Under the pieces are notes generated by a model. It saw only the letters and a list, made by a program, of their open reading frames with translations. It did not search any database and was not told the DNA's origin. Below, piece after piece: positions 49,116 to 60,213 of a DNA stretch of 64,000 nucleotides; position 1 is the stretch's first letter, and each line of letters begins with the position of its first letter. The translations under genes were made by a program, and so were the position numbers. The stretch is from Enterococcus malodoratus ATCC 43197 (lineage in GTDB: Bacteria; Bacillota; Bacilli; Lactobacillales; Enterococcaceae): assembly GCF_000407185.1 (NCBI RefSeq), contig NZ_KE136481.1:575136-639135 (forward strand). The letters are read 5' to 3'.

Positions 49116-50474
49116 TTATCCGATCATGACACTTTCTTCAGGAAGTTTATAGTGACCACTATTTCCTTTGGTCAAACGCATTGTTAGCGAGAATCCAACA
49201 GTCAGGATACCAACTCTGCCAATATACATTAAGCCAATGATCAATAGTTTTCCCATAATACTCAAACTTGGAGTCAATCCCATCGTCAGCCCGACAGTAC
49301 CAAAGGCTGAGAATGTCTCAAATAAAAGGTATTCTATTCCACGAAAACGCGGCAAGATCTCAGTTACAGACATTAACATCGTCACACCAATACATAAACT
49401 CAAAGTAATAAAGAACAAAGTGAGCGCCCGAGATACTACCGATGGACGAATCGTCCTCCGAAAAGCCTCAGCATGTTCTCTTCCCTTCAACATAGAAATT
49501 GTTTGGACTAGTAAAACACCAAATGTGGTCGTTTTTAGTCCACCAGCAGTCGAGCCCGGCGTTCCGCCAATAAACATTAGCACAATCGTAAAAAGAATCC
49601 CGGCTTGACTAACATTTCCGTAATCAACAGAAAAATATCCAGCCGTTCGCGCCGTTACCGACATAAAAAGCATATTTGCAAAACGATCTATTGGCGACGA
49701 GCCCGCTACAATATAGCGCCCGCCAGATTCGGATACATAAAAAACAAGCGTCCCGACAACCAATAAGCTAAGAGAGACGGTCAAAGCCAGCTTACTATGC
49801 AAACTCAGTTTTCTCGTCTTCTTATAATTCATCAGATCCTGCCAAACAATAAAACCTAACCCTCCGGCAATAATCAGACTTGAAATTACCAACAGTACAT
49901 AGGCATTGTCTTGAAAGCCAACCAGGCTATCACCAAACAAATCAAAACCAGCATTGCAAAAAGCCGAGATCGAATGGAAAATCGAATACCAAAGACCTTT
50001 TACAACACCGTAAGTCGGAATAAAATCAAAAGCAAGCAGAACTGCTCCCAATAATTGAAACCCTAATGCAAAACGAAAAATATAATACATGAGCCGCATA
50101 ACACCTGACAAACTATCAAGATTTAAAGACTCCTGCAAAATAATGCGTGTCAGCAGTCCCACCTTTTTCTTCATAATTGCAAAAAATATGAACGGCATCA
50201 TCATAAATCCCAGCCCGCCGACTTCAATCAAAACTAAAATAATCAACTGACCACCTATGTTCCAGTGCTCACTTGTCGTCAATGTCGTTAAGCCTGTTAC
50301 ACAGGTCGCCGACGTTGCCGTAAATAATGCATCGATAAATGGAGTTCCCTCGCCAGTTCGTGTAAACACAGGCAAAGTAAGCAGCAAACCTCCCAGCAAA
50401 ATAATTCCGCCAAAACCTAACGCGATAAATTGAATTGGATAAATTCTAAACGGCCAGCGTTTCTTTTTAGTCAT
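49116..50474 (-). CDS. ntpJ: K+ transporter subunit NtpJ (KtrB/TrkH family)
   Basis: A 452-residue membrane protein of the Trk/Ktr K+ channel-like family. It has four repeated membrane-pore-membrane units; the filter regions include ATCVTGLTT near residue 55, HSISAFCNAGFD and FGTVGLTMGL. In E. hirae ntpJ closes the V-ATPase operon but supports K+ uptake independently of the ATPase. Here a strong terminator (50488-50520) separates it from ntpD, and no ntpH-like frame lies between. Its ATG at 50474 falls right after the terminator, so expression needs read-through or a promoter within ntpD. Confidence 0.9.
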   Translation of the reverse strand: MTKKKRWPFRIYPIQFIALGFGGIILLGGLLLTLPVFTRTGEGTPFIDALFTATSATCVTGLTTLTTSEHWNIGGQLIILVLIEVGGLGFMMMPFIFFAIMKKKVGLLTRIILQESLNLDSLSGVMRLMYYIFRFALGFQLLGAVLLAFDFIPTYGVVKGLWYSIFHSISAFCNAGFDLFGDSLVGFQDNAYVLLVISSLIIAGGLGFIVWQDLMNYKKTRKLSLHSKLALTVSLSLLVVGTLVFYVSESGGRYIVAGSSPIDRFANMLFMSVTARTAGYFSVDYGNVSQAGILFTIVLMFIGGTPGSTAGGLKTTTFGVLLVQTISMLKGREHAEAFRRTIRPSVVSRALTLFFITLSLCIGVTMLMSVTEILPRFRGIEYLLFETFSAFGTVGLTMGLTPSLSIMGKLLIIGLMYIGRVGILTVGFSLTMRLTKGNSGHYKLPEESVMIG

Positions 50475-50487
50475 CTTTTCCTACCTT

Positions 50488-50520
50488 CAAAAAAAGGTAC
50501 TACTTTCTCAAGTAGTACCC
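50488..50520 (-). terminator. Strong terminator between ntpD and ntpJ
   Basis: Minus-strand GGTACTACTT pairs perfectly with AAGTAGTACC around GAGA and is followed by TTTTTTT. The ntpD stop lies inside it. Confidence 0.9.
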
Positions 50521-51140
50521 ATATTTTTAACTTTAATCATGCGTGTTACTTCCGCACGTTCATTTTCTTCCAGCTTCATTTGGATGAAGTAAATTGTCTC
50601 TTCCAGCTGTGGAATCGTCATATATTCCAACGCGTTAACCCGACGCCGTGTCTTTTCGATTTCTTTTGCCATCAGCTGACAGGTCTTTTCGATCTCAGTT
50701 AGTTCCAAAAGTTTTGGCAAAACTTTGGTAAACTTTTGAATACTTTGATCTAGTTCGTCATTAGAATTTAGAAAACCATATTCCAACGGTCCATCAGCTA
50801 AATCTTTTCCATGTTGAAAATTCATGACAGGTACTTTTACACTCATGACGTCCTTTTCAATCACATCAAGTGTTACTCGTTCTTTAGGAACAGCTAATAA
50901 TTCCTCAATATACTTATCATTTAAGAGCGCATCCGCCACCGAGAAATTCTTCATCGCCTGCTGCAATTCTTCCTCTACCTCGGCGCGCATCACATTATTC
51001 TTTTTTACTAACAAAATGAAACGACGCATTAACTCATCTTGCTTATCTTTTAATAGCTTGTGTCCCCTACTTGCTGTTGTTAATTGTTTTTTTAGACGAG
51101 TTAGTTCCATCCGCGTAGGGTTCACATTTAATTTCACCAT
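50508..51140 (-). CDS. ntpD: V-type Na+-ATPase subunit D
   Basis: The central rotor shaft subunit, 210 residues. [20 protein letters not shown] is the family start, and the chain forms two long coiled-coil helices (N- and C-terminal; [23 protein letters not shown] near the end). It follows ntpB by 4 bp. The small intermediate ntpH of E. hirae is not seen after it. Confidence 0.95.
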   Translation of the reverse strand: MVKLNVNPTRMELTRLKKQLTTASRGHKLLKDKQDELMRRFILLVKKNNVMRAEVEEELQQAMKNFSVADALLNDKYIEELLAVPKERVTLDVIEKDVMSVKVPVMNFQHGKDLADGPLEYGFLNSNDELDQSIQKFTKVLPKLLELTEIEKTCQLMAKEIEKTRRRVNALEYMTIPQLEETIYFIQMKLEENERAEVTRMIKVKNMGTT

Positions 51141-51144
51141 AGGA

Positions 51145-52521
51145 TCAAACTCCCTCTGTTAAATATTCATCCAACATATCATCTTTGATCCGTTTTAACT
51201 CAGTCCGCGGCAGCATCGCTAAGAGCTCCCAACCGAGATCTAAGGTTTCTTCGATAGAACGATTTTCATAAAATCCTTGATTGACATATTCTTCTTCAAA
51301 TCGCTCCGCGAATTGTGCATAAATTTTATCAACATCGGATAACGCAGAATCGCCTAACACCACTGCTAATTCTTTGGCCTGTTTTCCTTGTGCATAAGCC
51401 GCAAACAATTGATTCATCGTTGGCGCATGGTCTTTTCGAGTCTTCCCTTCACCAGTCCCTTTATCTTTTAAACGGGATAACGAAGGCAAAACATCGATTG
51501 GCGGCTGAATGCCGTTTTTATCTAATTCTCGAGATAAAATAATCTGCCCTTCCGTAATATAACCTGTCAAATCGGGAATTGGATGAGTCTTATCATCCTC
51601 GGGCATCGTAAGAATCGGAATCTGTGTTACCGAACCTTTCAAGCCGCGGATCCGACCTGCACGCTCATATAAAGTTGCCAAATTGGTGTATAGATAGCCG
51701 GGATATCCTCGACGTCCAGGCACTTCACGACGAGCTGCCGATATTTCACGTAAAGCTTCACAATAGTTCGTCATGTCCGTCATAATGACCAGCACGTGCA
51801 TACCTTTTTCATAAGCCAAATATTCAGCCGCTGTCAAAGCCATTCGAGGTGTTGCAATCCGTTCAATCGCTGGATCATTCGCCAAGTTCATAAAGACAAC
51901 AGAGCGATCGATCGCACCTGTCTGGCGGAAGTCTTCCATGAAGAACTCTGCTTCTTCAAAGGTAATCCCGATTCCAGCAAAAACTACTGCGAAATCATCA
52001 TCCTTGTTTAGCACTGTCGCTTGACGAGCAATCTGTGCCGCCAACTCTTTATGTGGCAAGCCAAAACCTGAGAACACTGGTAATTTTTGTCCCCGAACCA
52101 AAGTATTTAAATGATCAATCGCGGAAATACCCGTTTGAATAAACTCATCCGGATAATCTCGAGAAACAGGATTGATTACTTCCCCGTTAATATCAACATT
52201 TTTTTCTGCCAAGATTTCTGGACCACCATCTTTAGGACGACCAAGCCCATCAAATACACGACCAACCATATCTTCAGAAACGCCAAGTTCTAAAGGATGT
52301 CCGAGAAAACGAGCAGTCGATTCTTTTAAATTGATCCCGCTGGTTCCTTCAAAAATCTGAACCAGCGCTTTGTCTTCATGCACTTCTAATACTTGACCAC
52401 GACGAAGTTCGCCGTTGTTCAAACGAATCTCAAGCAGTTCCTCATATTTGATTCCTTCAACTTTATCGATCGCCATCAAAGGGCCGACCACTTCATTGAT
52501 CGTACGATATTCCTTAATCAT
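51145..52521 (-). CDS. ntpB: V-type Na+-ATPase subunit B
   Basis: The non-catalytic subunit of the V1 hexamer, 458 residues as in E. hirae. It lacks the P-loop found in NtpA ([10 protein letters not shown] at that place) and has [22 protein letters not shown], typical of B subunits. Its start overlaps the ntpA stop by 8 bp. Confidence 0.96.
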   Translation of the reverse strand: MIKEYRTINEVVGPLMAIDKVEGIKYEELLEIRLNNGELRRGQVLEVHEDKALVQIFEGTSGINLKESTARFLGHPLELGVSEDMVGRVFDGLGRPKDGGPEILAEKNVDINGEVINPVSRDYPDEFIQTGISAIDHLNTLVRGQKLPVFSGFGLPHKELAAQIARQATVLNKDDDFAVVFAGIGITFEEAEFFMEDFRQTGAIDRSVVFMNLANDPAIERIATPRMALTAAEYLAYEKGMHVLVIMTDMTNYCEALREISAARREVPGRRGYPGYLYTNLATLYERAGRIRGLKGSVTQIPILTMPEDDKTHPIPDLTGYITEGQIILSRELDKNGIQPPIDVLPSLSRLKDKGTGEGKTRKDHAPTMNQLFAAYAQGKQAKELAVVLGDSALSDVDKIYAQFAERFEEEYVNQGFYENRSIEETLDLGWELLAMLPRTELKRIKDDMLDEYLTEGV

Positions 52522-54295
52522 CGGTCATCCCTCCTTCAGCAATAATCAATTGGATCTGTGCAACAATATCTGCATTGATTTGATCTAATTTTTCTAATTG
52601 TGTTTCCGGTATATACTTGCTGCGAGCGATTTGGTCACGTAAGGCAACCGTTCCATCCATGATTTCTTTCAAGTACGTACCTAACTCTAATGCTCTTTGA
52701 CCTTCAGTATTGAAAGTCAAAATATTTTGCATCATCTTAAATTGTTTTTCTCTTGAGCTGAACGTATCAACATCATCAAATGCATTTTGTTGTAGATAGT
52801 CCTCTCGCATTGATTTAGAAACCTCTAGCGTAAGACGATCCTTTTCTGATAAAGAATCAATCCCTACTAAACGCACAATTTCATTAAGCTCAGATTCCTT
52901 TTGCAGCATACGCATACCTTCTGCGACCATTTTTGACCAGTCCGCCTGCAAGTCATTATCTAAATACTTGCCGACCTCCGAAGAATACAACGAATAGCTT
53001 TGTAACCAGTCAATCGAAGGGAAATGGCGTTGTTGTGCCAAAGTGGCACTCAATCCCCAGAATACTTTTACTACACGCAGTGTATTTTGTGTAACGGGTT
53101 CGGAATTGTCTCCTCCAGAAGGTGAAACCGCACTGATAGCCGTGATTGATCCTTCTCTGCGATCACTTCCTAAGGCAATGACCCGACCAGCACGTTCATA
53201 GTACTCTGCCAAACGGCTTCCAAGATATGCTGGATAACCTTCATCTCCAGGCATTTCTTCCAAACGTCCGCTCATTTCCCGTAGTGCTTCCGCCCAACGC
53301 GAAGTTGAGTCAGCCATGATAGCGATGTTATATCCCATATCGCGGAAATATTCTGCAATCGTGATCCCCGTATAAATCGACGCTTCACGAGCTGCTACCG
53401 GCATATTTGATGTATTGGCAATTAAAATTGTCCGATTCATTAATGATTCGCCTGTTTTCGGATCAATTAGTTCTGGAAATTCATTCAGAACATCCGTCAT
53501 TTCGTTGCCGCGTTCTCCACAACCAACGTAGACAACTAAGTCAACATCGGCCCATTTAGCAATTTGATGCTGAACAACGGTTTTTCCAGCCCCGAACGGC
53601 CCCGGTACTGCGGCGGCTCCACCCTTTACTACTGGGAAAAAGGTATCAATTACCCGCTGTCCAGTAATCATTGGAGCTTCTGGATTCAGTTTTTCTGACA
53701 CTGGACGTCCTCGACGAACAGGCCATTTTTGTAACATCGAAAATTCTTGAGGACCGCTTGATGTCTCAATCACATATACGGGCTCATCGATCGTAAATTC
53801 ACCTGATGAGATTTTTCTTAATGTGCCCCTAATCCCATTTGGTACCATGATTTTATGTGTAATGATCTTTGTTTCTTGAACAGTACCAACTACATCGCCT
53901 GCTGATACAGCAGTGCCTTCTTCGATAGCCGCTTCGAACCACCATTTCTTTTCATGATCTAAAGCAGGTATTTGTACCCCGCGACTCAAAAAATTGCTAT
54001 TGGTTTGTTCTTTGAATGTATTTAACGGACGTTGGATACCATCAAACATTTGAGAGACGATTCCCGGTCCTAATTCTACGGAAAGTGCTTCTCCGGTTGT
54101 TTTTACTGGTTCGCCTGGTCCAATTCCCGCAGTTTCTTCATATACTTGAATGGATGCTACGTCACCACGCATTTCAATGATTTCGCCGATAACCCCAAGG
54201 TCACCTACATAACAAATATCTTGAATGGCTGCTTGCTCCATTTTTTCTGCCAGCACTAGTGGACCAGAAACTTTTATTATTCTACCTTCTTGCAA
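52514..54295 (-). CDS. ntpA: V-type Na+-ATPase catalytic subunit A
   Basis: The catalytic subunit of V1, 593 residues as in E. hirae. The P-loop GPFGAGKT is at residues 232-239, followed by [13 protein letters not shown] with the catalytic Glu and [19 protein letters not shown]. It works with NtpB in the A3B3 ring. The gene lies 13 bp after ntpG. Confidence 0.97.
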   Translation of the reverse strand: MQEGRIIKVSGPLVLAEKMEQAAIQDICYVGDLGVIGEIIEMRGDVASIQVYEETAGIGPGEPVKTTGEALSVELGPGIVSQMFDGIQRPLNTFKEQTNSNFLSRGVQIPALDHEKKWWFEAAIEEGTAVSAGDVVGTVQETKIITHKIMVPNGIRGTLRKISSGEFTIDEPVYVIETSSGPQEFSMLQKWPVRRGRPVSEKLNPEAPMITGQRVIDTFFPVVKGGAAAVPGPFGAGKTVVQHQIAKWADVDLVVYVGCGERGNEMTDVLNEFPELIDPKTGESLMNRTILIANTSNMPVAAREASIYTGITIAEYFRDMGYNIAIMADSTSRWAEALREMSGRLEEMPGDEGYPAYLGSRLAEYYERAGRVIALGSDRREGSITAISAVSPSGGDNSEPVTQNTLRVVKVFWGLSATLAQQRHFPSIDWLQSYSLYSSEVGKYLDNDLQADWSKMVAEGMRMLQKESELNEIVRLVGIDSLSEKDRLTLEVSKSMREDYLQQNAFDDVDTFSSREKQFKMMQNILTFNTEGQRALELGTYLKEIMDGTVALRDQIARSKYIPETQLEKLDQINADIVAQIQLIIAEGGMTDD

Positions 54296-54308
54296 GTCAT
54301 TAGCTCCT

Positions 54309-54620
54309 TTATAAAATATTCTGTCCGACCGCTCGTTCGACTTGTCCTTGGATCATGGACTTGCCGATCCCTAATGTTCCCTCATGATTAGGAATCAGCA
54401 CAATCGCCGGAATCATCTTTTCTTCATAGCGTTTGATAGTGTCGGGAACAAGCTGAGCAAACTCTTCAGTAATATAAATGATGCCGTACTCATTCTTCGC
54501 CATCTCATCAATTTGTTGCCGAATGATTTGTTTATCCTTTGTTATTCGAGTATCGAAGTCAAAAAGTTTAAATGGTAAGACTGAGTCTTTATCACCAATC
54601 GCACCGATTTTATGTGCCAT
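54309..54620 (-). CDS. ntpG: V-type Na+-ATPase subunit G (V1 F-like)
   Basis: A rotor-associated subunit. I take the ATG 54618-54620, giving [20 protein letters not shown] and 103 residues, the E. hirae length. A start three codons upstream is also open. [12 protein letters not shown] and [11 protein letters not shown] are family motifs. It overlaps the ntpC end by 11 bp. Confidence 0.93.
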   Translation of the reverse strand: MAHKIGAIGDKDSVLPFKLFDFDTRITKDKQIIRQQIDEMAKNEYGIIYITEEFAQLVPDTIKRYEEKMIPAIVLIPNHEGTLGIGKSMIQGQVERAVGQNIL

Positions 54621-55605
54621 AAGTCTCACGCATCCTCTCTTTTATTTGTTCCTCCGACAAGCCGACTCTCTTACCTGTGATAATTAACCGTAGATTCTTT
54701 ATTTCAATGGCCTTCGCATTTAACAAAGCCAATACTGGTAACGGTCCGAACGCCTGTGTTTGAGCCGTTTCGTAAAAGCTAGTCAAATAATCATCACAAA
54801 GACGTTCTAACTGGCTCAAATTAATTACATTATTTTGAATAATTGTTTCCATCATTTCACCGTACGAGGTCATTTTCAAGTAATTCGTAAATTGCTCAAG
54901 GTCGCCCTCTACACAATCCAGCAGCTCTTCTTTAAGAATGCTGCCATGACTAGACAACGCCGTCGACATGAAATTTCGACTTCTCTTTTGCTTGATTCCT
55001 CGTGCTACCATTAAAATATTTGTAAAATCGATAAAGCTGACGACTTCTTTGGTCAACTCTGATTCATCAATCGAATCCGCAATTTTCCGTTGGCTGTACA
55101 AGTACTTCCGATCCAAGATAATATCAATTCCTTGTAAACTGTTGGATTCTTCAAAATGTTCACGAACTTCTTGGATACTTTCAAGTAAAAAACTTGGTAA
55201 TCCACTTGCCTGGCCCGTTCGAATGGCCGTTTTGATTTGTTCTAATGAATAAAAACCATCGTAAATGAAGAGCTCATCAAAATTTTGGTCTAATAACTCA
55301 GCTTTAATCAGGGCTTTAAGATTATGGAAAGTAAAACGCATTGTGTAGATCCAGACCACCTTCGGATCAGGAACGATCTCTACTAACTCCTTCAGTAAAT
55401 CCTCTTGCGCATGACCTAAAGCCTCTTCAAAACTCTCAGAAAACTCCTCTGTCAAATACTCGCCATAAATTGTGCCTCTAAACAAAGTTTCAACATCTGC
55501 CAAATCTTCAGCCTTCAGCATTCGTTCCAGTAGATCGGGCGTTAACAGTTCCAATTCTTTCAAACGAACCAGCGGATTCAATTCATGATAACTAGATTGT
55601 TTCAT
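54610..55605 (-). CDS. ntpC: V-type Na+-ATPase subunit C (d-like)
   Basis: Connects the rotor shaft to the membrane c-ring, 331 residues (about 335 in E. hirae). The all-helical chain has [16 protein letters not shown] at the start and [19 protein letters not shown] near the end, the family signature. It is unusual in being separated from ntpE by 187 bp, while the other operon genes nearly touch. Confidence 0.93.
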   Translation of the reverse strand: MKQSSYHELNPLVRLKELELLTPDLLERMLKAEDLADVETLFRGTIYGEYLTEEFSESFEEALGHAQEDLLKELVEIVPDPKVVWIYTMRFTFHNLKALIKAELLDQNFDELFIYDGFYSLEQIKTAIRTGQASGLPSFLLESIQEVREHFEESNSLQGIDIILDRKYLYSQRKIADSIDESELTKEVVSFIDFTNILMVARGIKQKRSRNFMSTALSSHGSILKEELLDCVEGDLEQFTNYLKMTSYGEMMETIIQNNVINLSQLERLCDDYLTSFYETAQTQAFGPLPVLALLNAKAIEIKNLRLIITGKRVGLSEEQIKERMRETYGT

Positions 55606-55792
55606 TCAATGCCTCCTAATTCGTAGTTAATAGGCTAATTTTTCAATAAAATAGTTTGATTCTTACTGTGTTTATCGTTTCGTTAGATATCTCTTGGCTA
55701 AAAGACTTTTCTGTCCTTAAATGACAAGAAAAGCAGGATTGACATTCCAATCCGCATTATTCTATTAGCAACAGACTATTTCCAATTAAAAT
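55606..55792. other. 187-bp gap inside the V-ATPase operon
   Basis: No credible frame is seen. A hairpin GGATTG-N6-CAATCC (55736-55753) is followed on the minus strand by TGCTTTTCTTGTC, so it could be a processing site or partial terminator that adjusts membrane versus V1 subunit levels. Confidence 0.5.
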
Positions 55793-56380
55793 TTACTCAA
55801 AAAGTGTTTGAGCGACTTGGAAACTATCTCTTTGCTGAATTTCTCTCACCAAGCTTTGATAAAGAAAGTTATACTGTACGCCATCTTTGTCCAAAACGAA
55901 GCCAGCTTGATCAGCAACAGAATTTTTTCCCATAACTAGTCGATAAGCAAGCCGTTGATTCTGCTCAATCAGCCATTCATCAGTAAATATCGACTTTGAC
56001 TTTTCTCCAGAAATAAAAACTAACTCACCTTGCAGGTCCATTTTCGCCAATGCATTATGAGCAAACTTTTGTTGCTCTTTCACAGACCAACTTTCCATCT
56101 GAGCTACCGCTTCAACAAAAACACGCTCTAGAATAGCTTGCTTTTGATTTAAGATCATCTGTTTTTGGGCAACATGTTGTCGATTAGTCGCCTGCTTATA
56201 GTTATTCTCTAAATTCTGTAAATTTTTCTCCAAACGCTTTTGGTGTTCAGCATCTATTTCCACTATTTCTGCTTGGAATTCTTGGTCAATTCGTGCCGTT
56301 TCTTTTTCTTTTAGCTGATGCTGCTCCAGATCGGCTTGCTGGTTTAACTGCTCGACTATCTTTTCGATTGCTTCCATCAA
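55793..56380 (-). CDS. ntpE: V-type Na+-ATPase subunit E
   Basis: Peripheral stalk subunit, 195 residues. The N-terminal 100 residues are one highly charged helix (EKIVEQLNQQADLEQHQLKEKE). The C-terminal part is globular, with AGFVLDKDGVQYNFLYQSL. It pairs with NtpF to form the stator. The ATG lies 8 bp after the ntpK stop. Confidence 0.92.
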   Translation of the reverse strand: MMEAIEKIVEQLNQQADLEQHQLKEKETARIDQEFQAEIVEIDAEHQKRLEKNLQNLENNYKQATNRQHVAQKQMILNQKQAILERVFVEAVAQMESWSVKEQQKFAHNALAKMDLQGELVFISGEKSKSIFTDEWLIEQNQRLAYRLVMGKNSVADQAGFVLDKDGVQYNFLYQSLVREIQQRDSFQVAQTLFE

Positions 56381-56388
56381 AAAACTCC

Positions 56389-56862
<474 letters not shown>

Positions 56863-56877
56863 CTAAAATCCCTCCAA

Positions 56878-58839
56878 TTATTTTTCTTGTTTAATATTTA
56901 CATATTTTTCTTCTGTCTTTAAAGGACGAAACGCACGTCCGCCACCTTCATAAAATTTACCGAAAAACTCTACATACTGTAACCGAGCGCCATGAACATA
57001 GGCCGATAATAGTGATAAAAAGATGTTTAATCCATGTAAAGCTACCATCAATAATATTCCGACACTAAAACGTGCAATTGGAGGCATGTAGCCCACTAAC
57101 ATATTGAACGCTGCCGCAATACTACCTCCAGAGATTCCTAATGCCATCAGACGTGTGTAACTAACTAAATCGCCAATATAGCTAGTGATTCCGTATAGAT
57201 TGTAAGCACCCGTGGCTAATCCTTTGATTTTTGATTTTGCTTGAAGCATTGGTGTGAAGACGATCATTAGCGCACTTACTACTGCCAAAGTTACACCAAT
57301 TAGAAATAACGGCTGACTATTTAGAATCATTTTTCCTAATCCGCCTACAATCGCTCCAACCATAATTCCTTGCCAAGCAAATCCATCTGAGATAGCCCCT
57401 AAATAATTTTTGGCTTTGATGTTTTCTTTGGCTGCTAATCCCAACCCGATAAAAATCTGAATTACCCCAAAGATGATTGATAATATCAGAATACTGATCA
57501 CATCTTCGCTAGTTGAAAGAATTGGTTTGTACCCCAGCGAAAAGCCAAAGAACGAATTGTAAATCAATCCCCACAAAATGGTAGGTACCGCTAAAATTTG
57601 GAAAAAATGCATAAACCGTTCCATTCCTCGCGGCAATATTGAACGTAAAGCAATTGTAGTCGCTATCAGCATCAATGCACCATAACCCGCATCTGCCACC
57701 ATCATCCCGAAAAAGACAAAGTAAAAAGGCATAAACCAAGGTGTCGGATCAACCTCATGATACTTCGGCAAACTATACATTTCCGTCAACATCTCAAAAG
57801 GCTTGACTATCGCATTATTCTTTAATTTTGTTGGAATTTCTTCATTAATTTCAATATCTGTGGGTTCTTCAATTTCCAAATAAAGATTCTCTTTACCAAT
57901 CAAATTACCCATAAATGATTCAAAGTCATTGTAGGTTTCAGTTTCTAGCCAACCTTGGATCAAAAAGACTTTATCATCTTTAATAAAATGATTGTGAATC
58001 AGCCAACGATTTTTGCGTGCTAGCAATACCTCTTCGGCCGTTTCCAACTCCTCAATCACAATTTTTTTCTGACCAATCAGTTGAGCTAATCTTTTTTGTT
58101 CCTCAACTAGTTCAAGATTCTCTCGTTGAATCCTTGTCAATTCTGCTTTAGGTAGTTGAACTCGGTTATAAATAAATGCGACTATACTAAATTGTCGAAC
58201 TAGTTCTTGAACAGTTCCCTGTACAGCACGTAAATATAACAGAACAAAATTGACAATATGATCATCGCTATAAATAATTTCATAATGAATCTGTTCATTC
58301 TTTAGTTGCTGCTCAAATGAGTCCCAAATACTTGCATCCGCCGTTCCTAGAAAACATTTCGTTGAATGTAATGAATACTCTTTTGGTAAAAAATCTAACG
58401 CTTGCCATTTTTGTAGAAGGCTTTCTTGAGTCTGCAGTTCTTGTTGTTTCGCATTTGCTTCTGAAAAAAGTCGCTCCAATTCTTGAATGCTTTCTAGTTC
58501 TGACAGTAAAGCTGCTTCGTCAAAATTTCCCTCTAATGATCTAAGGGTTGCATGTTGTCGTTTGAGATGAAGCCCCTTCTCTCGACTACTTCCATGATGC
58601 TCGACAAATCGAATAGCATGAGTTATTTGCTCTAACTGTTGATCAATTTTTGCAAGTGTATCTTGACTGGGTAAAGGATCGACTTCATTAAAATATTTCT
58701 CCACCCATTCATTGCTGACTGTTTGTTGGAAAAGATCTCGAATTTCGACTCCTTGAAATCCTTGGATCGCAGATAGAATTTGTTCGCTATGTCCTTGCTG
58801 GGCGATCAGCGTCAGCTTGCTCATTTTACTAACTGCCAT
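56878..58839 (-). CDS. ntpI: V-type Na+-ATPase subunit I (a-like)
   Basis: The membrane stator that forms the ion half-channels, 653 residues. The N-terminal half is cytosolic and coiled-coil-rich. From about residue 360 there are seven or eight membrane helices. SYTRLMALGISGGSIAAAFN contains the essential Arg that faces the rotor glutamate. Its start overlaps ntpF by 11 bp. Confidence 0.95.
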   Translation of the reverse strand: MAVSKMSKLTLIAQQGHSEQILSAIQGFQGVEIRDLFQQTVSNEWVEKYFNEVDPLPSQDTLAKIDQQLEQITHAIRFVEHHGSSREKGLHLKRQHATLRSLEGNFDEAALLSELESIQELERLFSEANAKQQELQTQESLLQKWQALDFLPKEYSLHSTKCFLGTADASIWDSFEQQLKNEQIHYEIIYSDDHIVNFVLLYLRAVQGTVQELVRQFSIVAFIYNRVQLPKAELTRIQRENLELVEEQKRLAQLIGQKKIVIEELETAEEVLLARKNRWLIHNHFIKDDKVFLIQGWLETETYNDFESFMGNLIGKENLYLEIEEPTDIEINEEIPTKLKNNAIVKPFEMLTEMYSLPKYHEVDPTPWFMPFYFVFFGMMVADAGYGALMLIATTIALRSILPRGMERFMHFFQILAVPTILWGLIYNSFFGFSLGYKPILSTSEDVISILILSIIFGVIQIFIGLGLAAKENIKAKNYLGAISDGFAWQGIMVGAIVGGLGKMILNSQPLFLIGVTLAVVSALMIVFTPMLQAKSKIKGLATGAYNLYGITSYIGDLVSYTRLMALGISGGSIAAAFNMLVGYMPPIARFSVGILLMVALHGLNIFLSLLSAYVHGARLQYVEFFGKFYEGGGRAFRPLKTEEKYVNIKQEK

Positions 58840-59149
58840 ATTCTGAGATCACCCTTTCAATAATTTGTTCAATCGTCTGTTCTTTTTTTCCTTGGTAATT
58901 TTCTTCCATTTTTCTAATCGCATCTTCTGCACTTGTAGTTAAATCACGTTCATCATCTTCTAACTCACGAGCCAAAACTCGCTCTCTTTCAGATAACTTA
59001 TTAGAGAAATCTATTTTCAATTTCTCTCTTTTTGCTTGCAGCAATTGTTTTTTTTCTGCCTCATATGCAGCCAATTCGGCCACGAGTCGTTCTTTGACTC
59101 TTTCAATTTGTTCCTCAGCAGATTTTATTTTCTCTAAAGCTTCTAGCAC
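58829..59149 (-). CDS. ntpF: V-type Na+-ATPase subunit F (peripheral stalk)
   Basis: First gene of the operon. It makes a 106-residue, almost entirely helical, charged protein (EKIKSAEEQIERVKERLVAEL) that forms the stator coiled coil with NtpE. The GTG at 59147-59149 follows AGGAGGG by 5 nt. The structured leader 59169-59253 lies directly upstream, so control of the whole operon would act here. Confidence 0.88.
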   Translation of the reverse strand: MLEALEKIKSAEEQIERVKERLVAELAAYEAEKKQLLQAKREKLKIDFSNKLSERERVLARELEDDERDLTTSAEDAIRKMEENYQGKKEQTIEQIIERVISEYGS

Positions 59150-59168
59150 ACAAACCCTCCTTTACAAT

Positions 59169-59253
59169 ACAAAAAGAGCGCAAAACTCCTAAGGTCGTTC
59201 TTCTCACCCCTTGAAGAACACGATCCTTGAAGCTTACGCCCAACCTTTTTTGT
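59169..59253 (-). ncRNA. Structured leader RNA of the ntp operon, candidate Na+ riboswitch
   Basis: On the minus strand ACAAAAA (59247-59253) pairs with TTTTTGT (59169-59175) to close a domain. Inside, GGGCG can pair with CGCTC. A long arm AAGG-A-TCG-TG-TTCTTC pairs with GAAGAACGACCTT around AAGGGGTGA, with the single A and TG as bulges. Unpaired GTAAGCTTC and AGGAGTTTT remain in the junction. It ends 6 nt ahead of the ribosome site region of ntpF. Na+-sensing riboswitches (the former DUF1646 motif) are known to precede V-ATPase and Na+ transport genes; assignment to that class is from memory and needs a model search. Confidence 0.55.
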
Positions 59254-59462
59254 ATTTATTCAACAACTACAGTATATCAAAAAAAGGAATACCCGTAACT
59301 ATTTTTCAATAAAAAGCACAAAAAATTCCTATCCTTATAGATTAAAATGATCCCTTATTATAGTAGGTTCTCACAAAAAATAATATAAGAAAATTTAAAG
59401 AACGAATTACTTGCTTTTTAAGTTTTGACTATGGTATCAAAAGATATAAGGAGTGGTCGAAC
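59254..59462. other. Intergenic region between the ntp leader and the amidotransferase-like gene
   Basis: A TATACT on the minus strand about 30 bp before the leader is the likely -10 of the ntp promoter; the -35 is weak. The remaining A/T-rich part must contain the promoter of the gene at 59463. No frame or repeat stands out. Confidence 0.4.
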
Positions 59463-60188
59463 ATGAAAAAAAATATTATTGGCATTGCAGCAAACCAACA
59501 CTATCAGAATAATCAAGATTTTTTTGATCAACAATTTACTTACAGTCCTCAAGGATTTATTGATGGCGTTCACCAAGCGGGAGGAGTTCCTATTTTATTA
59601 CCCATTAGTGATCCTGAACTTGCTAGTGATTACATTGCATCAATCGATAAATTATTGTTAGCCGGCGGTCAGGATGTTACACCTTTTCTTTATGGAGAAG
59701 AACCTCATCCAAAATTGGGTCCGACAAGCATTGCTCGCGACTCTTTTGAGATGGCATTAATTAAAGAGGCTATCAAGCAAGGCAAGCCGATCTTTACAAT
59801 TTGCCGTGGCACACAGCTGTTGAATGTTACTTTAGGTGGTACTTTGTATCAAGATTTATCCCAATATCCCGATTGGGAAGTAAAACATGACATGTTCCCT
59901 ACCGTTCCGGACTTTGGTTTGCATTCGATTACTGTCAAAGCAGATTCTTCATTAGCTCCGCTGTTTGGTGAACGTGAACAAGTGAATTCCTATCACCATC
60001 AAGCCATCAAAGAGTTAGCTGAGAGTCTCGTACCTATCGCATGGGCGCATGATGGCATCATTGAAGCTATCGAAAGCCGCGAAACAAATACAAAAATTCT
60101 CGGTGTGCAATGGCATCCTGAATTAACCCGTAAAAATGATCCAAAAGAACAAAGTCTATTTGATTATTTCGTGAATGAATTCGAGTAG
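59463..60188 (+). CDS. Gamma-glutamyl-gamma-aminobutyrate hydrolase family protein (PuuD-like)
   Basis: A class-I glutamine amidotransferase-like hydrolase of 241 residues. The nucleophile Cys114 is in FTICRGTQLLNV, and the His-Glu pair in GVQWHPE near residue 220. ARDSFEMALIKEAIKQGKP is typical of the PuuD/peptidase C26 group. It should cut gamma-glutamyl amides, as in polyamine breakdown, but no puu genes lie nearby. AAGGAG precedes the ATG. Confidence 0.83.
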   Translation: MKKNIIGIAANQHYQNNQDFFDQQFTYSPQGFIDGVHQAGGVPILLPISDPELASDYIASIDKLLLAGGQDVTPFLYGEEPHPKLGPTSIARDSFEMALIKEAIKQGKPIFTICRGTQLLNVTLGGTLYQDLSQYPDWEVKHDMFPTVPDFGLHSITVKADSSLAPLFGEREQVNSYHHQAIKELAESLVPIAWAHDGIIEAIESRETNTKILGVQWHPELTRKNDPKEQSLFDYFVNEFE

Positions 60189-60213
60189 TTTTAACCAAAA
60201 TAGAAAACAGTGT

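Noticed and set aside
50430-55252. Several plus-strand frames inside the V-ATPase operon
   Set aside because: They lie antisense to confidently assigned ntp genes, lack ribosome sites and family features.
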